Assembly (NCBI RefSeq): GCF_029543155.1
Contig: NZ_JARQXA010000001.1
Coordinates: 124,001 to 188,000, forward strand
Length of the DNA stretch: 64,000 nt
Source: Sphingomonas sp. HITSZ_GF
Lineage (GTDB): Bacteria > Pseudomonadota > Alphaproteobacteria > Sphingomonadales > Sphingomonadaceae
Reading direction: 5' to 3'
The position numbers were made by a program, and so were the translations under genes. Below the pieces are notes generated by a model. It ran no database searches. It was not told the DNA's origin and was given only the letters and a program-made list of their open reading frames with translations. Below, piece by piece: positions 9,038 through 18,133 of the stretch; position 1 is the first letter of the stretch; the number at the start of each line of letters is the position of its first letter.

Positions 9038-9436
9038 ATGATCGTAAAGCATGGACTGGATGCCGCCGCGCTCGACGCGATGCTGGACGCGGGTTTGGCG
9101 CAGGCGCGCGCGATCAATGTCGCGGCGACCATAGCGATTGTCGACGAGGGCGGCTATGCCTGCCGCCTCTACCGATCGGACGGCACGGGCGCGATGACGC
9201 CGGCCGTGGCGCTGGCCAAGGCGCGGACGGCGGCGCTGATGCGGGCGCCGTCGGGCGCGCTCACCGCCCGCCTGAAGGACGAGCCCGAATTGCTGCGGCT
9301 GACCGACTATCTGCCGATGCCCGGCGGGCTGCCGGTGCGCTACGAAGGCGCCTGCATCGGGGGGGTGGGCGTCTCCGGCGGCACCGGCGAGCAGGATGTG
9401 GCGATCGCCCAGGCTGCGCTGGACGCCCTTGGCTGA
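9038..9436 (+). CDS. GlcG/HbpS-like (DUF336) protein
   Basis: A 132-residue protein with the GlcG/HbpS pattern: an N-terminal helix (MLDAGLAQARAINVAATIAIVDEGG), the central AVALAKARTAALM and the C-terminal glycine-rich GACIGGVGVSGGTGEQDVAIAQAAL. Relatives bind haem or act as small accessory proteins in catabolic operons; none has a well-defined general reaction. A ribosome-binding site AGAGGA precedes the ATG. It is transcribed away from the GntR gene with 68 bp between the two starts, so the regulator may control it. Confidence 0.85.
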   Translation: MIVKHGLDAAALDAMLDAGLAQARAINVAATIAIVDEGGYACRLYRSDGTGAMTPAVALAKARTAALMRAPSGALTARLKDEPELLRLTDYLPMPGGLPVRYEGACIGGVGVSGGTGEQDVAIAQAALDALG

Positions 9437-9461
9437 GGGCGTCCAGGGAAAGGCGGGGAGG

Positions 9462-10319
9462 TCAGTGCATCTCCTCGCCGCCCGAGACGTTCATTGCCTC
9501 GCCGGTGATGTAGCGGGCTTGGCCCGAGCACAGGAAGGCGCAGGCATTGGCGGTGTCTTCCGGCGTGCCGACGCGGCCGAGCGGGATGCGGCCGCGCATC
9601 GCCTCCAGATATTCGTCGAGCGTCTGGCCGCGCATCCGCGCCATATAGTCGTTCTGCCAGGAGCCGAGGCCGGTGGTGACATGGTTCGGGCAGACCATGT
9701 TCACGTTGATCTGGCTCGGCCCCATCTCGATCGCGACCGAGCGGGTGAGGCCGACCAGCCCGTGCTTCGAGGCGATGTAGGACGAGGTGAGCGCCGAGCC
9801 CGACTTGGAGCCGCGGCTGCCGATCGAGACGACCCGGCCGCGGCCCCAGCCGGGCACTTCGTCCTGGCTGAGCATCTGCTTGATCGCGTGCTTCATCGCG
9901 AAGAAGGCGCCGCGCAGATTGACGTCGAGCACGGTGTCCCACTTCTCCTGGGTCTGCTCGACAAAGGGGCCGAACAGATAGCCGACGCCGGCATTGTTGA
10001 TCAGGATATCGAGCCGGCCGAACTCGGCGACGGCGCGGGCGACCAGGCCCTCGACCTCGGCCTCGACGCGCATGTCCGCCGTATGGGTGACGATGCCCGG
10101 GTGCAGGGTGCGCAGATCGGCGGCGATCTGCTCGAGCTCGGACTGGGCGCCGACGCCGTGCTCGGGCGCCATGTCGCCCTTGGTCTGGCCGAGATCGTGC
10201 AGCACGATGCGGACGCCGTCCTCCGCCAGCTTGCGGGCGATGGCGGCGCCCAGGCCGCCGTGACGGCCGGCGCCGGTGACGATGGCGACCTTGCCTTCGA
10301 GATCGGGGTACATGGGCAA
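9462..10319 (-). CDS. short-chain dehydrogenase/reductase (SDR)
   Basis: A 285-residue classical SDR: nucleotide-binding VTGAGRHGGLGAAIA, the structural NNAG, catalytic Ser in VSIGSRGSKSG, YxxxK as YIASK, and a C-terminal sequence ending YITGEAMNVSGGEE. An insert near residue 45-65 (DLGQTKGDMAPEHG) is longer than in simple fabG-type enzymes and resembles SDRs acting on CoA esters or cyclic substrates. It would oxidise an alcohol or reduce a ketone with NAD(P). It is the last gene of the operon TonB receptor - small protein - flavoenzyme - SDR, 11 bp after the flavoenzyme. Confidence 0.92.
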   Translation of the reverse strand: MPMYPDLEGKVAIVTGAGRHGGLGAAIARKLAEDGVRIVLHDLGQTKGDMAPEHGVGAQSELEQIAADLRTLHPGIVTHTADMRVEAEVEGLVARAVAEFGRLDILINNAGVGYLFGPFVEQTQEKWDTVLDVNLRGAFFAMKHAIKQMLSQDEVPGWGRGRVVSIGSRGSKSGSALTSSYIASKHGLVGLTRSVAIEMGPSQINVNMVCPNHVTTGLGSWQNDYMARMRGQTLDEYLEAMRGRIPLGRVGTPEDTANACAFLCSGQARYITGEAMNVSGGEEMH

Positions 10320-10330
10320 ACTCCTGTGGC

Positions 10331-12301
10331 TCAGATTTCCATGGCGGCGCGATAGCCTTCGGACGTCGCGGCAAGCACGGTGCGCGGCGCCCAGGCATCG
10401 CCGACCAGGCGCACGTCGATCCCGGCGGCCCTGAGCGGCGCCTCGAGCGCGACATTGGGGATGCGCGGGGTCGCGTAGGTGAACAGCGCGACGTCGGTCA
10501 GCGTGCCCGCTGCGCCGGTGAAGACATCGGCATAGCTGACCTCGCCTTCCTCGAGCCGCGAGGAGGCGAGGGGGACGACGCCGCAGATCGCCTGAATGCC
10601 CTTGGCGGCGAAGCGTGCCTGGATGCCCTGGCGCGTGACCATCGCCTCCTCGCCGGCGATCCGGTCACGGTCGGTGAGCAGCACCACGCGCTCGAACCGG
10701 GCGAGGAGCAGCTCGGCGGCGGCATAGGTGAAGGCGGTGCCGTCGGCATCGTGGATCACCGCGGTGCCCGGCTCGCGCCCGCCGCGCTCGGCAAAGGCCG
10801 CCACGACGCTGCGCAGATCGGGGAAGAAGTCGCGATATTCCTCGGGCAGGTAGGCGGGGAAGGCGGGGGAGGCGCCGGTGGCGAGGATCACCCGGTCCGG
10901 CGCGAGCGCGCTGATGTCCTCCGGCTGCGCGACCGTGCCCCAGCGGAACACCGCGCCGGCGCGCTCGGCGGCGAGGCGCTGATAGTCATAGACGCTGCTG
11001 AGATTCTCGCCGCCGGGCAGCAGCGCGTGCAGGCGGGTCTTGCCGCCGGCCTCGTCCGAGGCGGAGAAGACCGTCACCTCGTGCCCGCGCGCGGCGGCGA
11101 CCCAGGCGGCCTCCATGCCCGCGACGCCGGCGCCGACGATCGCGACGCGGAGGCGCTCGGCGGCCGGCTGGACCTGCCAGTCCGCCTCGTCCGCCGCGCC
11201 GACGCGGGGGTTGTTGTCGCAGTGCAGCCCGCGGCCGACATTGATCATGTGCCAGCAGGTGTTGCAGCCGACGCAGTAGCGGATCTGCGCCTCGCGCCCC
11301 GCCTCGGCCTTGAGGCCCCAGGCCGGATCGGTCACCAGCGGGCGGCCGAGCATGACGAGGTCGGCGAGCCCGTCGCGGACGATGCGCTCGCCTTCGTTGG
11401 GATCGGTGATCAGCCCGAGCGCGCCGAGCGGCACGCCGGGGGCGTGGCGTCCGAGCGCGGCGATGCGGTCGACATAGGGGGTGCGCGGGCCGTGCAGGTC
11501 GGGCAGGTGCTCGTAGAGCGTGCGCCCGTGCGCGCCCCAGCAATAGGTGAGATAGTCGACGCCGCCGCCGGCATGGACCAGCGCGGTGATGCGGGCGGCC
11601 TCGTCGAGGTCGATGCCGTCCTCCATGCCGTCCTCGCCGGGCAGCTTGACGCCGATCAGGAAGTCGGCGCCGCAGCTCTGGCGCAGCGCCTGGATCAGCT
11701 CGAGCAGCAGCGCGCTGCGGCCGGCGAGGTCGCCGCCATAGCGGTCCTCGCGGATGTTGGAGCGGCGGGCGAGGAACTGGTGGAAGAGATGGCCATGGCC
11801 CGCCGAGATCTCGACGCCGGCAAAGCCCGCCTGCTGCAGCGCGCGGGCGGACTGCGCGAACTCGTCGATCATCCGCGCGATCTGGTCGAGCGAAAGCGCA
11901 TGCGGGATCGTGCCGCTGAGGTCGTCGGGCAGCGCCGAGGGGCCGAAGGCATGCGGATTGCGGAAGCCCGAGCGAAAGCCGCGGCCATTGTCCTGGACCT
12001 GGCCGAGCATCAGGCTGCCATGCGCGTTCACGGCATCCGCCCAGCGCGCCAGCGCATCGGCATTGACGCCCGAAAGCACGGCGGGGCGCGTCGGCAATTG
12101 CTGCCAGGAGAGCATCGCCATCGGCTCGCTCACCAGCATCGCCGCGCCGCCGCGGGCGCGATTGGCGTAATAGTCGATCAGCCGATCGGTGATGCGCCCG
12201 CCCTGCGCATAATGCGTCGACATCGACGCATGCACGATCCGGTTGCGCAAGGTGCGGCCGCCAATGGCGACCGGCGAGAAGAGATGGGGATAGGCCGTCA
12301 C
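10331..12301 (-). CDS. TMADH/2,4-dienoyl-CoA-reductase-type Fe-S flavoprotein (old yellow enzyme family)
   Basis: An N-terminal FMN TIM barrel (PHLFSPVAIGGRTLRNRIV ... SNIREDRYGG) is followed by a cluster ligand set CVGCNTC plus a Cys 11 residues later (HCDNNP), and a C-terminal FAD/NAD(P)-type domain (RVAIVGAGVAGMEAAW). The ligand spacing C-x2-C-x2-C resembles trimethylamine dehydrogenase rather than the C-x2-C-x3-C of dienoyl-CoA reductase. The likely start is the GTG at 12301, 7 bp after the stop of the small upstream gene; a longer frame would overlap that gene. It gives 656 residues, close to the family length. The reaction may be ene reduction or oxidative N-dealkylation. Confidence 0.9.
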   Translation of the reverse strand: MTAYPHLFSPVAIGGRTLRNRIVHASMSTHYAQGGRITDRLIDYYANRARGGAAMLVSEPMAMLSWQQLPTRPAVLSGVNADALARWADAVNAHGSLMLGQVQDNGRGFRSGFRNPHAFGPSALPDDLSGTIPHALSLDQIARMIDEFAQSARALQQAGFAGVEISAGHGHLFHQFLARRSNIREDRYGGDLAGRSALLLELIQALRQSCGADFLIGVKLPGEDGMEDGIDLDEAARITALVHAGGGVDYLTYCWGAHGRTLYEHLPDLHGPRTPYVDRIAALGRHAPGVPLGALGLITDPNEGERIVRDGLADLVMLGRPLVTDPAWGLKAEAGREAQIRYCVGCNTCWHMINVGRGLHCDNNPRVGAADEADWQVQPAAERLRVAIVGAGVAGMEAAWVAAARGHEVTVFSASDEAGGKTRLHALLPGGENLSSVYDYQRLAAERAGAVFRWGTVAQPEDISALAPDRVILATGASPAFPAYLPEEYRDFFPDLRSVVAAFAERGGREPGTAVIHDADGTAFTYAAAELLLARFERVVLLTDRDRIAGEEAMVTRQGIQARFAAKGIQAICGVVPLASSRLEEGEVSYADVFTGAAGTLTDVALFTYATPRIPNVALEAPLRAAGIDVRLVGDAWAPRTVLAATSEGYRAAMEI

Positions 12302-12308
12302 CGCTGGG

Positions 12309-12608
12309 TCAGTCGCGCGTGTGCATCCGCATGACCCGCTGGAAATAGCCGTTGCGCCAGGCATTGCGCTCGGCCTCGACCGCGGCATCGGCGCGGTAGG
12401 ATTCGATGCCTTCGCGGGTAACCGTGCCCTCGGCATCGAGCAGGCGCTCGACCGTGTCGAGCCGTTCGTGCAGCACCGCGACTTCGGTCATCAGCTCGAA
12501 GATGAAGGTCATCACCTGATCGACCGCGGGATCGTCGAAGAAATGCGGTCGCGGGCCCTTGCTGCTGCGCGGAAGCGTGACGTCTTCGGGCGGGCGGAAT
12601 TCAGGCAT
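12309..12608 (-). CDS. small coiled-coil protein, unrecognised family
   Basis: A 99-residue protein starting MPEFRPPEDV at the ATG at 12608; longer frames run into the end of the TonB receptor gene. A basic, proline-rich N-terminus is followed by a helix (FIFELMTEVAVLHERLDTVERL) and a basic, aromatic tail (NAWRNGYFQRVMRM). It lies between receptor and flavoenzyme, 7 bp from the latter, so it is probably co-translated. Its helix pattern matches that of the small protein at 5715-6029. I infer an accessory subunit of an island enzyme. Confidence 0.72.
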   Translation of the reverse strand: MPEFRPPEDVTLPRSSKGPRPHFFDDPAVDQVMTFIFELMTEVAVLHERLDTVERLLDAEGTVTREGIESYRADAAVEAERNAWRNGYFQRVMRMHTRD

Positions 12609-12679
12609 CGGGGTCACTCGTCTCGATGGGCAGAAAGGCGGCGGACGGGCATCCCCATCCGCCGCCATCTGCATACGTA

Positions 12680-15052
12680 TCAGAAGTCGAAGCGCGCGCG
12701 CAGCGACCAGCGACCCGGCTCGTTCAGATACGGGAAGATCAGGAACGAGGCGACGTAGCGCTTGTTGAAGCAGTTGGTGCACTCGGCCGACAGGCTCCAG
12801 CCCATGTCGCGGTTGCGCAGGGTGAGACCGGCGTTGAACAGGCTGTGCGCCTCCTGATAGCCGCGCGGATCGTTCTGCGCCGAGGGATAGCTGCCGTCGG
12901 TATAGGCCCAGCTGCCCGAGGGGATGAACTGGAACTTGCCGAGATCGGCGGTGTAGCTGAGGTTCACCGTCGAGTTGAACGGCGCGACACGGCTGGGCAG
13001 GGCGATCTGCCCGCTCGACGTGACGATGCCCTGGTTGCAGTTGGTCGATACCGCGACGCCCGCCCGGCAGCGCTCGGCCTGGGCCAGCACCGACGGATCG
13101 ATGTTCTTGAAGCGGGCATGCTGCCAGCCGGCGGTCCAGGAGAAGTTGAGACCGCGCACCGGCGCGACCGTCAGCTCGGCCTCGACGCCGTAGTTGCGCA
13201 GATCGGCGAAATTGCGCGTGACGTAGATGATCTGGCCCGGCACCAGCGGGTTCTCGCGGCCCGCGGGAAGCTGGTTGTCGAAGTCGTTGAAGTAGAAGCC
13301 GGTGAGGTTGAACCGCACCTTGCGATCGAAGAACTGCGAGCGCAGGCCGCCTTCGAACGACCAGATCGTTTCCTTGCCGAAGGTGAACATGCCCGCGGCG
13401 TTATAGGAACGCGAGACCCAGCCACCGGACTTGAAGCCCTTGGTCGCCGAAGCGAACACCGATACGTCGGGCGCGAGCTTCCAGTCGAGCGCGAAGCGCG
13501 GCGTCCAGACATGCGCGCTCTGCTTCACCGGATTGCCCGCGTTGATGACGTCGAGCGTGGTGAAGGGCAGGTTGGTGCCCACCGGCGTCAACGGCGAGGC
13601 GTTGGGCGCGAAGTGGATGTCCTTGTATTCGGCGGTGTAGCGGATGCCGGCGGTCGCGGTCAGCGAGTCGGTCAGCTTGTAGTCGCCCTGGAAATAGCCC
13701 GCGATCGCATCGGTGTTGTTCCACATCGTGCGATCGGCCGAGAGGGTACCCACGCCGGCAGCGGTGATCGAGACGTTGGCGAAGCTCGTCTTGTTGTCTT
13801 CGCGGATATAGTAGAGGCCGCCGACATAGGTGAGCTTGTTGTCGAAGGCATTGCCAGTGAACTTGATTTCCTGGCTGAACTGGCCGTGCCAGCTGTCGTT
13901 GGCGAGCACCGAGGTCGATCCGGCCACCGGGGTGACGATGTCGCCCGGATAGGTGTAAACGGTCGAGGTGCTGAGCAGGCTCATCGCGCTGTCGGTCAGA
14001 TATTCGTTATAGATGTGCCGATAGCCGGTGATCAGGTTCACCGTGAGGTTGTCCGTCGCCTCGATCTCGAGGTTGGAAGTCGCGGACCAGCTCTCGGCGA
14101 CGTTGCCCAGCGTGTTGTCGGCAAGGCCGGACGACAGATAGCTGCGGCCGCCGAAGATCTGCGAGACGGTCTGGCCTTCGCGCAGACGGGTATAGCTCAC
14201 CCGCTCCTTGGTCGCCGGATCGTAGAAGTTCGGGAAGTTGGCGTAGCTCTGGTAGTTATAGTCGCCGGTGATGTCCCAGGTGACGCCTTCGCCGAGGAAG
14301 CGCACCGCGCCGCGGCCGCCATAGCTGTGCTCGGAGTTGAGCTCCTGCCCGGTGACGCGGTTCTCTACATAGCCATTGTCGTCGACATAATAGGCCTGGA
14401 ACTTGGTGAGCAGCTTGTCCTTGATGATGGGCACGTCGACCGAGCCGCGCATCGTGACGCGGTCATACTTGCCGTAGCTGCCCTCGACGAAGCCGCCGAA
14501 CTCGTTCGCCGGCTTCTTCAGGATGACGTTGATCGCGCCGCCGGTGGTGTTGCGCCCGAACAGCGTGCCCTGCGGGCCGCGCAGCACTTCGATCCGCTCG
14601 ACGTCGAAGAACTGGAAATTGTTGGCGCTCTGCCGCGACATATAGACGTCGTCGACATAGGTGCCGACCGGCAGATCGAAGGTCGAGATGGTCTCGTTGT
14701 TGTTGAGGCCGCGCATCGAATAGCTGTTCGCGGTGCCGACCGACGTGTTGTTGTGCGCGATCATGTTCGGCACGTAGCTGAACAGGTCGATCGTGCGCGT
14801 GATCTGGCGCGTTTCCAGGTCCTGCGACGTCAGGACCGAAACGGCGAGCGGCACGTCCTGCAGCCGCTGCTCGCGGCGCTGCGCGGTGACGACGATGTCG
14901 CCGACGCCGTCCTGAGCCGCATCGGCCGGCGGGGTCTGTTCCGCAACCGTCGTATCCGGTGCCGTGGTGGTCGTCTGGGCCTGCGCCGTGCCGGTCGCCA
15001 GAGCAGCAAGGCTGAGCCCGATGGCGAGCCCTGTCCGAAGCGTCATTCTCAT
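12680..15052 (-). CDS. TonB-dependent outer-membrane receptor
   Basis: The start is taken at the ATG near 15052 (MRMTLRTG), with GGAAAGGGG upstream; a longer frame to 15133 lacks a signal sequence at its N-terminus. The protein has ~790 residues: a signal peptide ending in GTAQAQ, TonB-box region DIVVTAQRREQRLQDVPLAV, a plug with RGLNNNETIS and VEVLRGPQGTLFGRNTTGGAINV-type sequence, and a barrel ending FDF. This is the plug type common for diverse organic ligands in sphingomonads. It heads an operon with the small protein, the flavoenzyme and the SDR, so it likely imports the island substrate. Operator site 2 lies about 130 bp upstream. Confidence 0.93.
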   Translation of the reverse strand: MRMTLRTGLAIGLSLAALATGTAQAQTTTTAPDTTVAEQTPPADAAQDGVGDIVVTAQRREQRLQDVPLAVSVLTSQDLETRQITRTIDLFSYVPNMIAHNNTSVGTANSYSMRGLNNNETISTFDLPVGTYVDDVYMSRQSANNFQFFDVERIEVLRGPQGTLFGRNTTGGAINVILKKPANEFGGFVEGSYGKYDRVTMRGSVDVPIIKDKLLTKFQAYYVDDNGYVENRVTGQELNSEHSYGGRGAVRFLGEGVTWDITGDYNYQSYANFPNFYDPATKERVSYTRLREGQTVSQIFGGRSYLSSGLADNTLGNVAESWSATSNLEIEATDNLTVNLITGYRHIYNEYLTDSAMSLLSTSTVYTYPGDIVTPVAGSTSVLANDSWHGQFSQEIKFTGNAFDNKLTYVGGLYYIREDNKTSFANVSITAAGVGTLSADRTMWNNTDAIAGYFQGDYKLTDSLTATAGIRYTAEYKDIHFAPNASPLTPVGTNLPFTTLDVINAGNPVKQSAHVWTPRFALDWKLAPDVSVFASATKGFKSGGWVSRSYNAAGMFTFGKETIWSFEGGLRSQFFDRKVRFNLTGFYFNDFDNQLPAGRENPLVPGQIIYVTRNFADLRNYGVEAELTVAPVRGLNFSWTAGWQHARFKNIDPSVLAQAERCRAGVAVSTNCNQGIVTSSGQIALPSRVAPFNSTVNLSYTADLGKFQFIPSGSWAYTDGSYPSAQNDPRGYQEAHSLFNAGLTLRNRDMGWSLSAECTNCFNKRYVASFLIFPYLNEPGRWSLRARFDF

Positions 15053-15183
15053 ACCGAAACCCCTTTCCGATTGGTCCGATCCGGACCCCAAGCCCGCTCG
15101 AAGAGCCCGGCTCTTCCGGGCAAAAGGTTCCAATGCCCCGTCGATCCACGACGGCGGGGCTTATTCCTGCGCAACGATTGTTT

Positions 15184-15209
15184 TATTTGTTATAGGTGTA
15201 TGACATTTA
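15184..15209 (+). promoter_or_regulatory. candidate GntR operator, site 2 (TonB receptor operon)
   Basis: It begins TATTTGTTATAGGTGTATGA and follows the dyad TA-nn-TGT-n-ATA ... TAT-n-ACA-nn-TA. It is nearly identical over the first 12 bases to site 3 (22795-22820, minus strand) and shares TATTTGT--TAGGT-TAT with site 4. It lies upstream of the TonB receptor operon. Confidence 0.55.
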
Positions 15210-15278
15210 ATTTTGGGAGTCACGTGGTTTATGACGCTTTGAATATGTCCCGAAATGGTGTGATCGGTGTGCAACAGG

Positions 15279-15872
15279 TCAGCCGTTATACCCCGGCCGA
15301 GCCACTGCCGCAGCGAGCCAGCGCGCGACGTTCGGATTGGCCGAAAGGCTGACGCGGGTAGGCGTGGAAAGCGCGGCGATCGCGGCGAGATTGATGTCCG
15401 CGACGCTGAAATCCTCACCCAGCAGCCAGGTGCGGCCGGAGAGCGTGGCGTCCAGCACGGCCAGCGGGCCCGCCAGCGCGGCTTCGGCGGCATCGGCCGC
15501 CGCGGCATCGCGCTGATCCTCGGGCTTGATCACCCGCTCGAACAGGCAGGTGGTGAGATGCTTCTCCAGCTCGTTCAGCCCCCAGAAGGTCCATTGCCAG
15601 ACCTGGGCCTCGGCCTGGGCATCCTCCGGATAGAGTTTCCCCAGGCCGAACTTCTTGGCGAGATAGAGGCTCTGCGCGAAGGACTCGAACAGCGTGAAGC
15701 CGTCCTCGACCAGCGCCGGCACCTTGCCGTTGGGATTGATCGCGAGATAGTCGGGCTGCTTGATCGCGCCGGGCGCCGGCTCGATGTTCTCGACGTCCAG
15801 GCCGAGCTCGCGCGCGACCCAAAGCGGGCGACGGGCACGCGATCCGGGGCGGCCATAGATGGTGATGGTCAT
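15279..15872 (-). CDS. glutathione S-transferase family protein
   Basis: A 197-residue protein from the ATG at 15872, with GGAAAGG upstream. The thioredoxin-like N-terminal domain is visible: TITIYGRPGSRARRPLW, the cis-Pro KVPALVEDG and the glutathione-contacting FESFAQSLYL. An all-helical C-terminal domain follows (TWLLGEDFSVADINLAAI). It would conjugate glutathione or isomerise or dehalogenate a pathway compound. It is the third gene of the operon with the FAD oxidoreductase and the hydrolase-fold protein, 26 bp after the latter, so a role on the same substrate is likely. Confidence 0.9.
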   Translation of the reverse strand: MTITIYGRPGSRARRPLWVARELGLDVENIEPAPGAIKQPDYLAINPNGKVPALVEDGFTLFESFAQSLYLAKKFGLGKLYPEDAQAEAQVWQWTFWGLNELEKHLTTCLFERVIKPEDQRDAAAADAAEAALAGPLAVLDATLSGRTWLLGEDFSVADINLAAIAALSTPTRVSLSANPNVARWLAAAVARPGYNG

Positions 15873-15898
15873 GGGCGGCGCCTTTCCGTTGCGTGCGT

Positions 15899-16708
15899 TC
15901 AGGAGTTGAGGAATTTGAGGATCGGGTCGGCCCATTCGGGCGCGCGCTCGAACACCATGCCGGCGCCGCCGGGCAACTCGGCATAGTTCCAGCCGGGCCG
16001 CCGCTCGACGAGCTGCCGTCCCATCGGGAACAGCCGATCCGCATGGCTGGCGATTACCAGCGTGGGGCAGGCGATGCGATCGAGATCCGCCTCGAGATCA
16101 TAGGCCGGTGCGGCGCGATGGCCGTCTTCCTTCCACGGGCCGTTGGCGAAATAGGCGACGATGCCGACATGGACCGTCTCGTCCGACCAGGCCGGATCGG
16201 CGATGCGGCGGACCACGGCCCAGCGATCGGTGAAGTGGCTGCCGTCGGGCTTGATCTCCTGCACGTCCGACAGATGCGCGGCGCGCTCGGCGCGCTGCGC
16301 GGCAGTGTAATAGGGCATGTTGTCGGTAACGAGGGCGCGGACCCTGGCGGGATGCGCCGCCGCGAGCCGCGCCGCAACGAGCCCGCCGCCATGATGGCCG
16401 ACGACCGCGACGGGCGGCAGCGCAAGCGCCGTGATCACCGCGGCGACGGTTTCGGCATAGGCCTCGATGCTGGCGGATTCGCGCGGGGGATCGGACATGC
16501 CGTGGCCCGGCAGATCGGGCACGATCACGCGATAGCCGGCCGCGGCGAGCACGGGGATCGCCCGGCGATACTGGATCGAACCCCAGGGCGCCTGGTGCAC
16601 GAGCACGATCGGATCGCCCTTGCCGAGCTCGCGATAATGGACCTGGCCCTCGGGACCCTCGACATAGCCGCGGCGCTCGCCCGGCAGGACATTGACCGGC
16701 GGCAGCAT
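15899..16708 (-). CDS. alpha/beta-hydrolase-fold protein with His at the nucleophile position
   Basis: A 269-residue cytoplasmic alpha/beta-hydrolase fold: oxyanion strand IVLVHQAPWGS, PDLPGHGMSD, then VAVVGHHGGGLVAARLA. The nucleophile elbow normally reads G-x-S-x-G; here it is GHHGG with His106. The usual C-terminal catalytic His region reads PGGAGMVFE, without a His. The standard Ser-His-Asp chemistry is therefore absent. Two other proteins of the island (18317 and 29034) share His at the elbow, so this is not a random loss. It may be a C-C lyase, isomerase or cofactor-free enzyme. Its start overlaps the stop of the FAD oxidoreductase by one base. Confidence 0.88.
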   Translation of the reverse strand: MLPPVNVLPGERRGYVEGPEGQVHYRELGKGDPIVLVHQAPWGSIQYRRAIPVLAAAGYRVIVPDLPGHGMSDPPRESASIEAYAETVAAVITALALPPVAVVGHHGGGLVAARLAAAHPARVRALVTDNMPYYTAAQRAERAAHLSDVQEIKPDGSHFTDRWAVVRRIADPAWSDETVHVGIVAYFANGPWKEDGHRAAPAYDLEADLDRIACPTLVIASHADRLFPMGRQLVERRPGWNYAELPGGAGMVFERAPEWADPILKFLNS

Positions 16709-18123
16709 CAGGCGGCGACCGGGGCGAGGCGCTCGCCGAGCAGCCGGCCGAAGGTCAGCGCGGGCGTCACCATCATGCCGCCACAGGCTGCCTTGCCCAT
16801 GGTCTGGCCCGAGCCGAGCAGCTCGCCGGCGGCATAAAGATTGCCGACGACGCTGCCATCGGGGCGGATGACCCGCAGCGTATCGTCCACCGCGAGCCCG
16901 ACCGCGCTCGAGATCGAGCTGCCCTGCATGCGGATCGCGTAGAAGGGGCCAGCGCCGATCGCGCGCGGCGCATGGGTGCGGCCGAAAAAGTCGTTGCCGG
17001 TCTGCACGCCGTAATTGAACCCGGCGACCGACTTTGCGAGGCCATCGGCATCGATGCCGGTGATGGCGGCAAGGCCGGCCAGCGTATCGGCATGCGCGAA
17101 GGCAGGGCCGTCCTCGGCAAAGGCCTGGACCATCTGCTCGCGGCTCCAGCCGACGATCATCGGCGGGGCTTCGTCGAGGATCGCCTGATCGAAGACGATC
17201 CAGTAGCGGCGATCGGGCTGCTCGCTGAGCGCCATCTCGCGGGCATCGACGCTGCGGATGTCCTCGCGGATGAAGCGCTGGCCGTGGACGTTCACATAGA
17301 TTTCCCAGGGCTCACGCCGCTCGGGGAAGGTCTCGACCGTTGCCAGCGCGCGGGCGGGGAAGCTGTCGCTGTTGTAGAGCGTGCCGAAATTGTTGAACAC
17401 ATTCTCGTGCCCGCGGAGATAGCCGCCCACGGCTTCGCCCAGCCGGAGGCCGGCGCCGCGCGAGAAGGGGTAGGGCGCCGCATTGTAGAGTGGATAGCCG
17501 CTGAGCGCGGCGAACATTGCCGGATCGGCGGCATAACCGCCGGTGGTCAGCACTACGCTTGCGCCTTCGAAGCTGGTCTCGACGCCATCGGCATCGCGGG
17601 CGGTCACGCCGACCACGTCGCCGGCCGCATCGGTGCGGAGCGCCGTCGCTTCGTGCTTCAGGCGAAGATCGACCTTTCCGGCGGCGACCAGCTGCTCGAC
17701 GATCGGCACCATCACGTCCTTGACGCTGACGCCGCCCTTTTCCCCCCAATAATAGCGGTTCTCGCTATAGGGCTCGTGCCCGAAGCCCTTGATCGGATGC
17801 TCGGGCAGCGGCTCGAAGCCGCGCTCCATCAGCCAGTCGAACGTGGCGGCGGCATTGTCGATCGCGAGGCGGGCCAGGCCGGGGTTGATCGTGCCGCGGC
17901 TGATGCGGATCACGTCGGCGAAATGGGCATCCGGGCTGTCCGCGATCCCGCGCTCGCGCTGCAGCCGGGTGCCCGCGGCGCTCATCTGGCCGGTGGCGAC
18001 CCAGAGCGTGCCGCCCAGCACGTCGGCAGCCTCAAGCAGCAGGACGTGGGCGCCGCGCTCGGCGGCAAAGATCGTGGCCGTAAGCCCCGCCGATCCCCCG
18101 CCAACGATGATGATGTCGTACAT
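16708..18123 (-). CDS. FAD-dependent oxidoreductase (fumarate reductase / 3-ketosteroid dehydrogenase-like)
   Basis: A 471-residue soluble flavoprotein: N-terminal GXGXXG motif IIIVGGGSAGLTATIFAAERG, GGTLWVATGQM for the flavin pocket, and a C-terminal FAD segment YAAGELLGSGQTMGKAACGG. These are hallmarks of the FAD_binding_2 family, which includes ketosteroid delta-1-dehydrogenases and fumarate-reductase flavoproteins. It lacks the N-terminal haem or FMN domains of respiratory fumarate reductases. It would desaturate or reduce a carbon-carbon bond next to a carbonyl. It heads the operon with the hydrolase-fold protein and GST, and an IclR-type operator lies 10 bp upstream of its start. Confidence 0.92.
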   Translation of the reverse strand: MYDIIIVGGGSAGLTATIFAAERGAHVLLLEAADVLGGTLWVATGQMSAAGTRLQRERGIADSPDAHFADVIRISRGTINPGLARLAIDNAAATFDWLMERGFEPLPEHPIKGFGHEPYSENRYYWGEKGGVSVKDVMVPIVEQLVAAGKVDLRLKHEATALRTDAAGDVVGVTARDADGVETSFEGASVVLTTGGYAADPAMFAALSGYPLYNAAPYPFSRGAGLRLGEAVGGYLRGHENVFNNFGTLYNSDSFPARALATVETFPERREPWEIYVNVHGQRFIREDIRSVDAREMALSEQPDRRYWIVFDQAILDEAPPMIVGWSREQMVQAFAEDGPAFAHADTLAGLAAITGIDADGLAKSVAGFNYGVQTGNDFFGRTHAPRAIGAGPFYAIRMQGSSISSAVGLAVDDTLRVIRPDGSVVGNLYAAGELLGSGQTMGKAACGGMMVTPALTFGRLLGERLAPVAA

Positions 18124-18133
18124 GGCCCGCCTT

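Noticed and set aside
12626..15352. Plus-strand open frame of 908 codons
   Set aside because: It is opposite the second TonB receptor and has the same shadow composition.
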